A stretch of 64,000 nucleotides of DNA, taken from an uncultured Acidobacteriaceae bacterium. GTDB lineage: Bacteria; Acidobacteriota; Terriglobia; Terriglobales; Acidobacteriaceae. The stretch is from assembly GCA_903849645.1 (NCBI GenBank), contig CAINJJ010000005.1, positions 62,001 to 126,000 of the forward strand, given 5' to 3'. Each line of letters starts with the position of its first letter. Position 1 is the first letter of the stretch. Positions 17,215 through 25,846 of this stretch are shown here, in pieces. The position numbers and the translations under genes were made by a program. Under the pieces are notes generated by a model. The model ran no database searches and had not been told where the DNA came from. It saw only the letters and a list, made by a program, of their open reading frames with translations.

Positions 17215-18288
17215 TTGCAAGTCGATGCTTTTTCTCGCACGCCCCTTCGTTTTGTCGTTCTGATTGCCCTTGGCGGTGTCCTGTTGACGGGCCTCAGCGG
17301 CTGCAAGCATTCGCTTTCGCCAGACGTCATGGCCACCGTGAACGGCAAGGAGATTCTCCGGTCCGACCTGGAAAAGTACTACAAGGCGAACCTGGGAGAC
17401 AACCCGCAGGAGCCTTCTCCCGAGCAGGCGAATATCGTACGGCTCAATATTCTGCGGCAGATGATCGAGGACGAGATCATCCAGCAGCGCGCCACCAAGC
17501 TCAACCTGGCCGCAAGCGATGAGGACGTGAACGCGAAGCTGACGGAGATGAAGGCGCCGTTTACGCAGGAGGAGTGGGACCAGAAGCTGAAGCAGCGCAA
17601 CCTGACGGTGGACGACCTGAAACGGGACCTGCGCCGGTCGCTCACCAAGACCAAGCTGCTCAACAAGGAGATCGAGTCCAAGATCAACATCACGGACTCG
17701 GAGATCGGCACCTACTACGCGGCGCACAAGGCGGAGTTTAACCTGATTGAGCCGCAGTATCACCTGGCGCAGATTGGGGTGACCAGCATGGCTTCCGCGC
17801 AGGCGGGAAATCTGCAGAACAACAAGGCCGCGGGCGACGCCGATGCGCGCAAGAAGATTCAGACCCTGCATAACCGGCTTGAGAGTGGCGAGGATTTCGG
17901 GGCTGTGGCCAGCAACTTTTCTGAGATGAACTCCGCCTCGAACGGGGGCGACATGGGCTTTGTTCCCGAGTCGCAGATGCATGGCGACCAGGAGGTCTAC
18001 AACGCCATCGGCAAGCTGAAGCCGGGCGAGATTACGGACGTTCTGCCTGTGTTTGACGGCAACGGGCCGGGACGGCGCGCAGTGGGCTACGCCATCTACA
18101 AGCTGATTGCGCGGGAACCGGCCGGGCAGCGCGAACTCAACGATCCCCGTGTGCAGCAGGCAATCCGCCAGGGACTGCGCGAGGGACACGCGCAGTTGCT
18201 CAAGAACGCCTACAACGAAATGCTGCACGACGAGGCCAAAGTACACAACTACTTTGCCGACGAGATTCTCAAGCAGGGCGCGCAGTAG
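17215..18288 (+). CDS. SurA/PpiC-type peptidyl-prolyl isomerase lipoprotein
   Basis: A 357-aa protein from TTG 17215, preceded by CAGGAGA; earlier in-frame starts would bury the signal sequence. The N-terminus is a lipoprotein signal (LIALGGVLLTGLSGC), followed by a helical SurA-N-like chaperone region (VNGKEILRSDLEKYYKA..., EDEIIQQRATKLNLAASDEDV) and a parvulin domain (YHLAQIGV..., GEDFGAVASNFSEMNSASNGGDMGFV). It is a periplasmic chaperone and proline isomerase that would escort outer-membrane proteins. In E. coli surA directly follows lptD; here the same neighbours are kept with an oxidoreductase gene between them. Lipid anchoring differs from the soluble E. coli SurA. Confidence 0.88.
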   Translation: MQVDAFSRTPLRFVVLIALGGVLLTGLSGCKHSLSPDVMATVNGKEILRSDLEKYYKANLGDNPQEPSPEQANIVRLNILRQMIEDEIIQQRATKLNLAASDEDVNAKLTEMKAPFTQEEWDQKLKQRNLTVDDLKRDLRRSLTKTKLLNKEIESKINITDSEIGTYYAAHKAEFNLIEPQYHLAQIGVTSMASAQAGNLQNNKAAGDADARKKIQTLHNRLESGEDFGAVASNFSEMNSASNGGDMGFVPESQMHGDQEVYNAIGKLKPGEITDVLPVFDGNGPGRRAVGYAIYKLIAREPAGQRELNDPRVQQAIRQGLREGHAQLLKNAYNEMLHDEAKVHNYFADEILKQGAQ

Positions 18289-18312
18289 GCCGCGGTTTGC
18301 TTTCTGCTTTGC

Positions 18313-18340
18313 AACGGCCAGGCCTCAGAGCCTGGCCGTT
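18313..18340. terminator. Bidirectional terminator between convergent genes
   Basis: AACGGCCAGGC and GCCTGGCCGTT form a perfect 11-bp stem with a 6-nt loop, followed by an ATCTTTT tract. It lies between the SurA-like gene and the convergent GH31 gene, whose last codons fall within it. Confidence 0.75.
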
Positions 18341-20691
18341 ATCTTTTCACCCTGGTATTGAATGACCTGATCGGGCGCCGCGGTAGCGTCAGGGCCCACG
18401 CCGTGATTCGCTTTGACAACCACCACATTGAACGTGTGGCCGGGCTTCATGTTGCGGTAGCTGCCCGCGCGGGTTCCGATGGTGAGGGTCCGTGTGCCGT
18501 CTTCCCAGTGAATGGGAAGGATGGAGTGATTGCCCTGTTCGTAGCGATAGCTGTCGCCTTCGTCCTCGTAGAGGCTGAAGTCTCCATTCGCCCCAGGATA
18601 GATGCGCAGCTCGATGGGGTCGGTGGCCTGGCCGGCATATTCCACTACCGGCCCGAGCGGCAGAATGGACCCGGCCGGCACGTGAAGCGGAATCCTGTCG
18701 AGGGGTGCGACGGCTACGATTCTGGAGCCGCCCGCCGTCTGTTCCCCTGTCCAGAAGTCATACCAGGACGCGCCGGAGGGCAGGTAGACGCTGCGCTCGG
18801 TGGCGTGCTCCTGGGTTACCGGGCTTACCAGGATTGACGACCCAAAGAGAAACTCGTCGCCGATCTCCCAGGTTGCCTTGTCTTCCCTGAAGTCCATGAC
18901 CAGCGGGCGCTGGATGGTGTAATCGTCGCTGGTCACCTTCCATGCCATGGAGTAGACATAGGGCAGGAGGCGGTAGCGCAGCCGGTCAAAGGCCAACAGG
19001 GACGGAAAGACCTTGTCGTAGGTCCATAGCTCATTGTGGTCGCGGTGGCCGTGGGTGCGGAATACCGGGCAAAAGGCACCGTACTCAAACCAGCGCGCGT
19101 AAAGCTCCTGATAGGCTGGCTGGTTGGCGGCGCCGTCAAAGGGCTGATGGTAGCCGCCAATGTCGGTGGTCCAGTAGGGGTAGCCCGAGAGGGCGAAGTT
19201 GAGCCCGGCGGCGACCTGATGGCGCAAGGCCCACCAGGTGCTGTAGACATCGCCGGACCAGACCGTGGCGCCGTTGCGCTGCTGCCCCAGGAAGGCCGAG
19301 CGAGTCAGCAGAAAGACCCGCTTCTCGGGGTTGGCCTGCTTCCAGTGCTCCTGCACGCCGCCCGTGTGGGCAAAGGGGAAGATGTTGGTGTATTCCAGGC
19401 CGCTGCCGATGTGCAGTTGCTTGTGGCGCAGGATCGCGTCTCCCACATGGGGCCAGTACTCCTCCGGCTCAGCGCTATCGAGCCAGAAGGCGTCCCAGCC
19501 CTGCGCGAAGAGCTTGCCTGGAAGGCGGTCCCAGAAGAGATCGCGTGCGGCGGGGTTGGTGGGGTCATAGACGTGAGTGCCAGGAATCTCGAAGCCGCGA
19601 GCCGCCAGATCCTTGTAGCTCCTGGAGTCGGTGTCCATGAGGCCCCAGACGGAGATCATGGCGTGGATGTGTTCGTCGTGGAGTGTCTTGAGTTCCGCGG
19701 GAATGTCAGTGTAGCCCTCATTGAACTCCGGGTCGCCCTCGCCTCCATGCTTCCACCAGAACCAGTCCTGCACGATTGCGTCCAGGGGGATGTGCCGCGC
19801 GCGGTATTGCGCGGCGATGTCGAGGATTTCAGGCTGGGTGGAGTAGCGGTCCTTGGACTGAAAAAGGCCATAGGCCCACTGCGGAAAGAGGGGCGCATGA
19901 CCCGTCAGCGAGCGGTATTCGTGGATGATGCGGTCCATCCCTGGGCCGACCAGGACGTAGTAATCGATGGCGTCCCCGGCAAGCGACTGAAAAGTCAGCT
20001 CAAGCGGGAAACGGTTGTCCACGTAGGTGAACGAGGCCGTGTTCCAAAGAATCCCATAGCCCCGGCTCGAAAGGAGCAGGGGAATCGCGACATCGGTATT
20101 CTGCTGTCCCAACTCGACCGTGGTGCCGCGGTAGTTGAAAACCCCGCTCTGGTGCTGCCCAAGGCCGTAAATGGCCTCCACTGCGTCCAGGGAGAATCGA
20201 TCTTCCAGGTTGAAGGTGCCTTCCGGCTGGCCGGGCGAGGCATCGTACGTGCGCGGGAGACTGGAGTTCTCGTGAAGTATCGTCTCACCACTGGGTGTTT
20301 TGAAGCTCAGGTTGCCGTCCCTGGCCGAAAGGGCGATGCTCATGGCTGCCGTGGTTGCGACGTGAAGGTCGCCGTCCTGGCTGAGCTTGAAGGGGGCTCC
20401 GGGGCACGCTACGGTGGCCTCCAGCATCCAGGGGCGGGAAGCGCTTGAAGGCGCAGTTCCAACTGGGCGCGCAACGATGTGAACCACCGAATCTCCACAC
20501 ACCGTCACTTCGAGCTGCTCGCGATCATTGCGGGCTGCAAAGCCGGCCGGCGTGGGCGTCACTTCCAACCGTGAAGGGTGGGGAAACTCGCCGACCACTG
20601 CCTGGCCTTGGGCTGGAAGGGCAGACATCGCGAGAACAACAGCGGCGAAGAGAGGAAGGCGGAAGTTGGTAAGCGGCTGAGAAAATTTCAT
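18325..20691 (-). CDS. Secreted glycoside hydrolase family 31 enzyme
   Basis: A 788-aa protein from ATG 20691 (GAGG upstream). A longer frame overlaps the preceding gene and its terminator, so it is rejected as a start. A signal peptide (LFAAVVLAMSALPAQGQA) leads to an N-terminal beta-sandwich, then the TIM barrel with FQSKDRYSTQPEIL, IVQDWFWWKHGG and the nucleophile motif WLDSAEPEE (D405), then C-terminal beta domains with SGASWYDFWTGEQTAGG and a late DUF5110-like part. GH31 enzymes are retaining alpha-glucosidases, alpha-xylosidases and relatives. The WxDSxEP form suits alpha-xylosidase-like members, but the exact linkage cannot be fixed. It is on the same strand as the TPR/Exb/TonB genes but separated from them by a terminator. 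Confidence 0.88.
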   Translation of the reverse strand: MKFSQPLTNFRLPLFAAVVLAMSALPAQGQAVVGEFPHPSRLEVTPTPAGFAARNDREQLEVTVCGDSVVHIVARPVGTAPSSASRPWMLEATVACPGAPFKLSQDGDLHVATTAAMSIALSARDGNLSFKTPSGETILHENSSLPRTYDASPGQPEGTFNLEDRFSLDAVEAIYGLGQHQSGVFNYRGTTVELGQQNTDVAIPLLLSSRGYGILWNTASFTYVDNRFPLELTFQSLAGDAIDYYVLVGPGMDRIIHEYRSLTGHAPLFPQWAYGLFQSKDRYSTQPEILDIAAQYRARHIPLDAIVQDWFWWKHGGEGDPEFNEGYTDIPAELKTLHDEHIHAMISVWGLMDTDSRSYKDLAARGFEIPGTHVYDPTNPAARDLFWDRLPGKLFAQGWDAFWLDSAEPEEYWPHVGDAILRHKQLHIGSGLEYTNIFPFAHTGGVQEHWKQANPEKRVFLLTRSAFLGQQRNGATVWSGDVYSTWWALRHQVAAGLNFALSGYPYWTTDIGGYHQPFDGAANQPAYQELYARWFEYGAFCPVFRTHGHRDHNELWTYDKVFPSLLAFDRLRYRLLPYVYSMAWKVTSDDYTIQRPLVMDFREDKATWEIGDEFLFGSSILVSPVTQEHATERSVYLPSGASWYDFWTGEQTAGGSRIVAVAPLDRIPLHVPAGSILPLGPVVEYAGQATDPIELRIYPGANGDFSLYEDEGDSYRYEQGNHSILPIHWEDGTRTLTIGTRAGSYRNMKPGHTFNVVVVKANHGVGPDATAAPDQVIQYQGEKITARL

Positions 20692-20737
20692 GCGAATGAA
20701 CCTCATGGCGAGCTGCTGGAAGGGACTTAACGCAGAA

Positions 20738-20763
20738 ACGGCCCCCGCAGACGCGGAGGCCGT
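20738..20763 (-). terminator. Terminator after the TPR lipoprotein gene
   Basis: AACGGCC-C-CCGC, loop AGAC, GCGG-A-GGCCGTT: an 11-bp stem with one mismatch, located 27 nt past the TPR gene. Read on the minus strand a TTT follows. It would separate the TonB-Exb-TPR unit from the GH31 gene. Confidence 0.6.
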
Positions 20764-20789
20764 TCCCGATGCAAAGACTGGAGTTGAAC

Positions 20790-21626
20790 CTACTTCAGGT
20801 TGCCGCTCGAATCCATGGTGATTCCGCCCGGCCCGGCGTTCTTCTTCTCTTCGTTGGCCTTGCGTGTGCCCATCGCCTTGGTGCGCCATTCTTCGGCCTT
20901 TGCGATGTCTTCCTTGCGCGCGGCCTCATTGCCCCAATCCACGTCCGCCTTGCGGCGGTAGATGAGGTTGAGATACGCCATGGCGTCATCGTAGTTGGCA
21001 CGGTTGGCCACTGCCTGGGTCAGATACTGAAGCCCTTCTTCAACCAGCGCCCCGTTCTGCTCCTTCAGCGGCTCCATGACCTTCTTGGGGGCCTTGGCAT
21101 TGCCTTCGCCGTCATCGTTGATGCCAGCGGTCTGCAGGGCCTTCAGAGTGTTTTCATGGGCCTGGGTCCAGTCGATCACTCCCACTGTGTAAGCCGCCTC
21201 AGGGTCCTTTGGATCAGCGGCCAGAACCTTCTTCTGCCAGCTCTTGGCCTCATCGAGCTTCTTGATGCTGAACTCGATGCCAGCGATCTGCTTGAGGCTG
21301 TTCACATCCGAGGGGTCCTTGGCGAGAACATCCTTGAATATCTCGATTGCCTGGTCGGCAGTCTTGAGATTGTCAGGAGTGTCGAGTCCCGGGACAACAT
21401 TTTGCGCGAGCGCGGTGGCAAGATAGCTCTTGGCCATGGGCAGGCTCGGATCAAGTTGCGTGGCCTTCTGGAAGTGCCCGATCGCCTCTTCATACCGGGC
21501 GCTCTTGTAGGCATCCACTCCCTTGTTCAACTGGTCACGGGCTGCGAGGCGGTTGCACCCGCTCATGGAAAGCACCATGCCGGCCAAGGCAACCGCGAGC
21601 GCCGTAATACGTGCGGGTCCATTCAT
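20790..21626 (-). CDS. Tetratricopeptide-repeat lipoprotein
   Basis: A 278-aa protein from ATG 21626, chosen because it gives a lipoprotein signal (ALAVALAGMVLSMSGC); upstream in-frame codons are not protein-like. TPR motifs follow: DQLNKGVDAYKSARYEEAIG with HFQKATQLDP, QAIEIFKDVLAKDPSDV, KSWQKKVLAADPKDPEAAY, and a last repeat near EEGLQYLTQAVANRANYDDA. It is a membrane-tethered periplasmic scaffold with no enzyme signature. It sits after two exbD genes on the same strand, so it may organise a TonB/Exb complex or its clients. That role is inference from position. Confidence 0.78.
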   Translation of the reverse strand: MNGPARITALAVALAGMVLSMSGCNRLAARDQLNKGVDAYKSARYEEAIGHFQKATQLDPSLPMAKSYLATALAQNVVPGLDTPDNLKTADQAIEIFKDVLAKDPSDVNSLKQIAGIEFSIKKLDEAKSWQKKVLAADPKDPEAAYTVGVIDWTQAHENTLKALQTAGINDDGEGNAKAPKKVMEPLKEQNGALVEEGLQYLTQAVANRANYDDAMAYLNLIYRRKADVDWGNEAARKEDIAKAEEWRTKAMGTRKANEEKKNAGPGGITMDSSGNLK

Positions 21627-21929
21627 GTTCGTATCCTTCTCCTTCAGGTCGAGCCTAACTTTCGCGCGCCTGGAATCTCGATTGTTGCTGGCCGCGGACG
21701 GGAGTAACCGAAACCAGGATAAAAAAATTGTACTCCTGTTTTCCGGCCGGACAAACCGCTTCCGGACGGAGTCGGCGAGCCAAAGTCTCGAGGGCAATCT
21801 GAGAAACCCTGTTGTCCGTGGATGCCAACCTGAACATGCTTCTGGACCTGAACAGCCCTGCCATGACCAGCCAGTGGGCCGGCTCTCCGCAGGGGCTCTG
21901 AACAGAGCGGAGCCTTTGGAAGACCGTGC

Positions 21930-22367
21930 CTATTGGCCAGCCAGAATCTTGGGCGTCATGAGACCGATGTGATCCACGTTTGCGGCGCGGCCCATATCGA
22001 TGACTTCGGCAACATAAGCAAAGTTCAGATCGTCGTCACCCTTGACAAACATGATCCGCTCGGCCCGGTTGGCGTAGATTTCAGTCAGCTTGGGGAGCAG
22101 GTCCTGCTTGGCGTAGGGAGTTTCGTTGATCTTGTACTGCGGCGCCCCGCCGGGGACGTGCAACACCTGGACAACGATGGTGCGATCCGTGGGCTCCTGC
22201 TGCTTTTTATCCTTTGGCGGCTGCGGCACCATGGCATCCAGACCCTTGGGAACAACCGGGACGATGACCATGAAGATAATCAGCAACACCAGAAGGATGT
22301 CGATCATCGGGGTAACATTGATGTCTGACGAGTAGCCTCCCCCGCCTCCACCAGTTGTCATTGACAT
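21930..22367 (-). CDS. exbD: ExbD/TolR-type biopolymer transport protein (second copy)
   Basis: A 145-aa protein with a glycine-rich N-terminus, one membrane helix (TPMIDILLVLLIIFMVIVPVV) carrying the conserved proton-path aspartate D23, and a periplasmic domain. With ExbB-type subunits it converts proton motive force into movement of TonB-like proteins. It lies 54 nt after another exbD; the two share the NINVTPM-type entry to the helix but differ in the periplasmic domain, so they are paralogues rather than a recent duplication. Confidence 0.9.
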   Translation of the reverse strand: MSMTTGGGGGGYSSDINVTPMIDILLVLLIIFMVIVPVVPKGLDAMVPQPPKDKKQQEPTDRTIVVQVLHVPGGAPQYKINETPYAKQDLLPKLTEIYANRAERIMFVKGDDDLNFAYVAEVIDMGRAANVDHIGLMTPKILAGQ

Positions 22368-22421
22368 GGCTAAAAACTCCTCGCTTCCTCAAAATCGTTA
22401 AAGAGACCGTGCAAGGGCGGG

Positions 22422-22862
<441 letters not shown>

Positions 22863-23015
22863 TGTGAGGGCTCCGTTGCATGATTTTCATACCGGATGGC
22901 TTCCGGTTTTCTAGCTAACCACCTGGTGGGCGCGGGGTTGAAACCGGCGGGCGAGAGAGAGATTTCGTCTCCCCCGCCCTCCACAGCTTCTCGCTCGAGC
23001 CGATAGCCGCTTCGC

Positions 23016-23762
23016 TTAGCGCTTGTGGCTCTGCTTGATGAAGTAGTCGACCAGTTCGCTCGACGAGTTGTCCATTTCGACGTCAAAGGACTCTACACGG
23101 CCGGTGAAGTAGTTGAAGGTCATAACGGCGGGGATGGCGACGAGCAGGCCGAAAGCGGTGGTAACCAGAGCTTCCGAGATGCCGCCGGCGACTGCGCCGA
23201 TGCCCGAGGTCTTCTGCGTGGCGATCTGCTGGAACGCGTGCAGAATGCCGATGACGGTGCCGAGAAGGCCGACGAAGGGAGCGGTTGCGCCGATGGTGGC
23301 CAGAACGCTCAGGCCCCTCTTCAGCTTGGCATGGACGATGGCCTCGGCCCGTTCCAGTGCGCGCTCGGAGCTGGCGATGGTCTCTTCGGTCGGTGCGCCA
23401 CCCGAGGAGCGGAACTCCTGCAGGCCGGCGGTGACAACCTCAGCCAGGTGCGACTTCTTGTTGCGGTCGGCGATCTTGATCGCCTCTTCCAGCTTGCTGT
23501 CCTTCAGCGCGCCGGCAACCTTCGGGGCGAACTCGCGGGACTGCTTGCGGGCTGCCGAGAAGTACAGATAGCGGTCGATCATCACAGCGAGCGACCAGAT
23601 TGACTCGATGAAAAGGGTGATGGCGATTGCGCGCACCGCCCATCCCATGTGGTCCCACAGTTCCATGGGGCTAAAGCCGGCTGTCTGCTCTTCACCATCG
23701 AAAATGAATGCCAGATTGGCGGCTGCGTGCGAAGCGAAATGCGTGAGCTGAGCGAGAATCAC
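23016..23762 (-). CDS. exbB: ExbB/TolQ/MotA-family proton channel subunit
   Basis: A 248-aa protein with three membrane segments: VRAIAITLFIESIWSLAVMI early, then LATIGATAPFVGLLGTVIGI and ISEALVTTAFGLLVAIPAVM late, with a cytoplasmic region between. The GATAPFVGLLGTVIGI and GGISEALVTTAFGL motifs are signature ExbB. It forms the pentameric channel around ExbD that powers TonB. It lies between the tonB-like gene (138 nt gap) and the first exbD (153 nt gap). Confidence 0.93.
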   Translation of the reverse strand: MILAQLTHFASHAAANLAFIFDGEEQTAGFSPMELWDHMGWAVRAIAITLFIESIWSLAVMIDRYLYFSAARKQSREFAPKVAGALKDSKLEEAIKIADRNKKSHLAEVVTAGLQEFRSSGGAPTEETIASSERALERAEAIVHAKLKRGLSVLATIGATAPFVGLLGTVIGILHAFQQIATQKTSGIGAVAGGISEALVTTAFGLLVAIPAVMTFNYFTGRVESFDVEMDNSSSELVDYFIKQSHKR

Positions 23763-23899
23763 TGAATCGTTCCTCCTAAGGAGTTTTCTTTTGGACTACG
23801 AGTGCCCTGGGGTGCTGGGAATGCGATTCAAGGTGCGATTCGCATTCAGGTCAAAAGTGAGGCTCTTTCCGAATGGTGCAGAAAGAGCCAAGGGAATCC

Positions 23900-24619
23900 T
23901 TATCCGCCCAGGGTGAAGATCACGTTGACCGTGGTCTCCACTTCAACCGGATCGTTGTTAAGCAGGTAGGGCCGGTAACGCCAGGACTTCACGGCATCGA
24001 GCGCCGCCTGCTGCAACATGGCGGGACCGCTGACGACACGAAGATTCTCAATCGCGCCGGTCTTGGAGATGGTGGCCTGAAGGACCACGGTCCCGGAGAC
24101 GCGGGCGGCTTTGGCGATGGGCGGGTAGATGGGCTGCGTCTTCTGCAAGAGCATGCCCACGGCCACGCCGGCCGAGATGTTGACCTTCTTGGGAGCTTCA
24201 GCCTTGACCTTGGGCTTGCCGGTGTCGCCGAAGATGCTGCCCATCATGCCGTTCGAGCTGCCGCCGAAGTCAGATCCGGCAACGCCGAAGGAGGCCGGAG
24301 GCGCTTCCTTCTCGGCCACCATCTTGATGTCGTGCGGAATGCGGGTAGGCGCGGTGAGCTGATTGTTCATCATCTCGGACTTCACCTGTACCACATGGAC
24401 GGTCTCTGGCGGCGGCGGTGGCGGCGGAGGCGGTGGCGGCGGCGGCGGTGCAACCAGCGCCATCTGCATGGCAGCCTTGGGCAGCGCCTCGGGATAGATC
24501 AGCGGAATCAGGATCAACAGGAGCAGGATCGAGCCATTGGTGATAAAGGTCACCACCATCCAATATTTGCTCTTGCTCTTGATCCTGTTCGCGGATTCAA
24601 ACGTGGAATCTTCAAACAT
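23900..24619 (-). CDS. TonB-family energy transducer
   Basis: A 239-aa protein. Residues about 19-44 form the single membrane anchor (YWMVVTFITNGSILLLLILI...), followed by a run of about 14 prolines near residue 57, a periplasmic linker, and a C-terminal TonB domain (VSGTVVLQATISKTGAIENL, LDAVKSWRYRPYLLN, ending VNVIFTLGG). It couples the ExbB-ExbD motor to outer-membrane TonB-dependent receptors. It is the first gene of a run tonB-exbB-exbD-exbD-TPR on the minus strand. No receptor gene is present in the window. Confidence 0.92.
   Translation of the reverse strand: MFEDSTFESANRIKSKSKYWMVVTFITNGSILLLLILIPLIYPEALPKAAMQMALVAPPPPPPPPPPPPPPETVHVVQVKSEMMNNQLTAPTRIPHDIKMVAEKEAPPASFGVAGSDFGGSSNGMMGSIFGDTGKPKVKAEAPKKVNISAGVAVGMLLQKTQPIYPPIAKAARVSGTVVLQATISKTGAIENLRVVSGPAMLQQAALDAVKSWRYRPYLLNNDPVEVETTVNVIFTLGG
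24407..24452. repeat. GGC/GGT microsatellite encoding polyproline in TonB
   Basis: A run of about 15 GGC/GGT/GGA triplets (CCG/CCA/CCT codons on the coding strand) inside the tonB-like gene. Triplet slippage would keep the frame and only change linker length. Confidence 0.7.
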
Positions 24620-24789
24620 AGCCAGCCTCGAATCGGGTGTTTGCTTACCTCTATTTAGACACCGGAGAAGCCCTAAATGTTCCCGGCTTCAAAACGGTAC
24701 CACAGAAGCGTGTTCCACCTATATCAGAACTGCGCTTCCCATGCCAAGCGTTGACGGAGCAAGAACGAAAAGAACGCCGAATTTCCTTT

Positions 24790-25752
24790 TTAGACCCTGG
24801 GTCTTTTCGCGGCCGGAAGGGCCACGACCGCGCCTTTGCTGCCGCGCCACTGCTGCCAGGCTACCAGCATGGGCGCTGCCACCGCGATGGAGGAGTACGT
24901 CCCGATGAGAATACCCACAACCAGCGCAAATGAAAAGCCCCGCAGGACCTGGCCACCAAAAACGTAGAGCGAAAGCACGGTCAGGAAGGTGAGCCCCGAG
25001 GTCAAAACGGTTCGGCTAAGGGTCTGGTTGATGCTTCGATTGACCACGTCCGCCAGCGACTCCCGGCGGCTCAGGCGCAGGTTTTCCCGAATGCGGTCGA
25101 AGACGACGATGGTGTCGTTCATGGAGTAGCCAACCAGCGTCAGGATGGCCGCAATGACCGTCAGGCTGATCTCCTGGCCCGTCAGAGCGAAGGCGCCCAC
25201 GGTAATCAGCGTGTCATGGAAGCAGGCCACCACAGCGGCCACGCCATAGATCAACTGGAAGCGGAACCAGAGATAGACGAGCATCCCCAGCATGGAGTAG
25301 AGCGTGGCAAGACCGGCCTGCTTCTCGAGCTGCTTGCCGACCGTAGGCCCGACCACCTGGACGTTGCGCACGGTGAACGGGTTGCCGTAGTGCGCATGGA
25401 GAGCGTCGACGATCTGCTGGCGGCCGGAGTCGAGAGAGGTCTCGTCGTGCTGCTCCGGCAGGCTGATGAGGGCCTCGTTGTTCTTGGACTCATCGTAGCT
25501 CTGAATGCGGGCGTCGCGAATCCCCGCCGCATCCATCGCCTGGCGAATCTGGTTGGTGTCAGGCGCCTGCTGGAACTGCACCTGGACCTGCGTGCCGCCG
25601 CGGAAGTCCACGCCAAGCGGAACGGGGCTGCCGATTTGCGCCCAATGCACGCCCATCGAGATGATGCCGGCAATGCTGAAGATCAATGAAAAGCCGAGGA
25701 AGTACCACTTCTTTCCCAGCCAGTCCACATTTACGCCACGAAACAATTCCAC
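24790..25752 (-). CDS. secF: Protein translocase subunit SecF
   Basis: A 320-aa protein with TM1 (YFLGFSLIFSIAGIISMGVHW), a periplasmic domain starting GVDFRGGTQVQVQF, and five further helices holding GYSMNDTIVVFDRIRENLR, the SecF signature. With SecD it uses proton motive force to help proteins leave the Sec channel on the periplasmic side. It follows secD by 94 nt on the same strand. Length is normal for the family. Confidence 0.95.
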   Translation of the reverse strand: MELFRGVNVDWLGKKWYFLGFSLIFSIAGIISMGVHWAQIGSPVPLGVDFRGGTQVQVQFQQAPDTNQIRQAMDAAGIRDARIQSYDESKNNEALISLPEQHDETSLDSGRQQIVDALHAHYGNPFTVRNVQVVGPTVGKQLEKQAGLATLYSMLGMLVYLWFRFQLIYGVAAVVACFHDTLITVGAFALTGQEISLTVIAAILTLVGYSMNDTIVVFDRIRENLRLSRRESLADVVNRSINQTLSRTVLTSGLTFLTVLSLYVFGGQVLRGFSFALVVGILIGTYSSIAVAAPMLVAWQQWRGSKGAVVALPAAKRPRV

Positions 25753-25846
25753 TGGTTCTCTCCGCTTCCTGGGAGGCTGGAACCCCTTGAGGCTCCAGCG
25801 CTCTTCTGTTTTCCCACTGCCCTGCGGGCAGAATGCTGGCCGTGAC

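Noticed and set aside
24407..24452. Tandem triplets as a possible CRISPR or regulatory repeat
   Set aside because: They simply encode the polyproline linker of the TonB-like protein.
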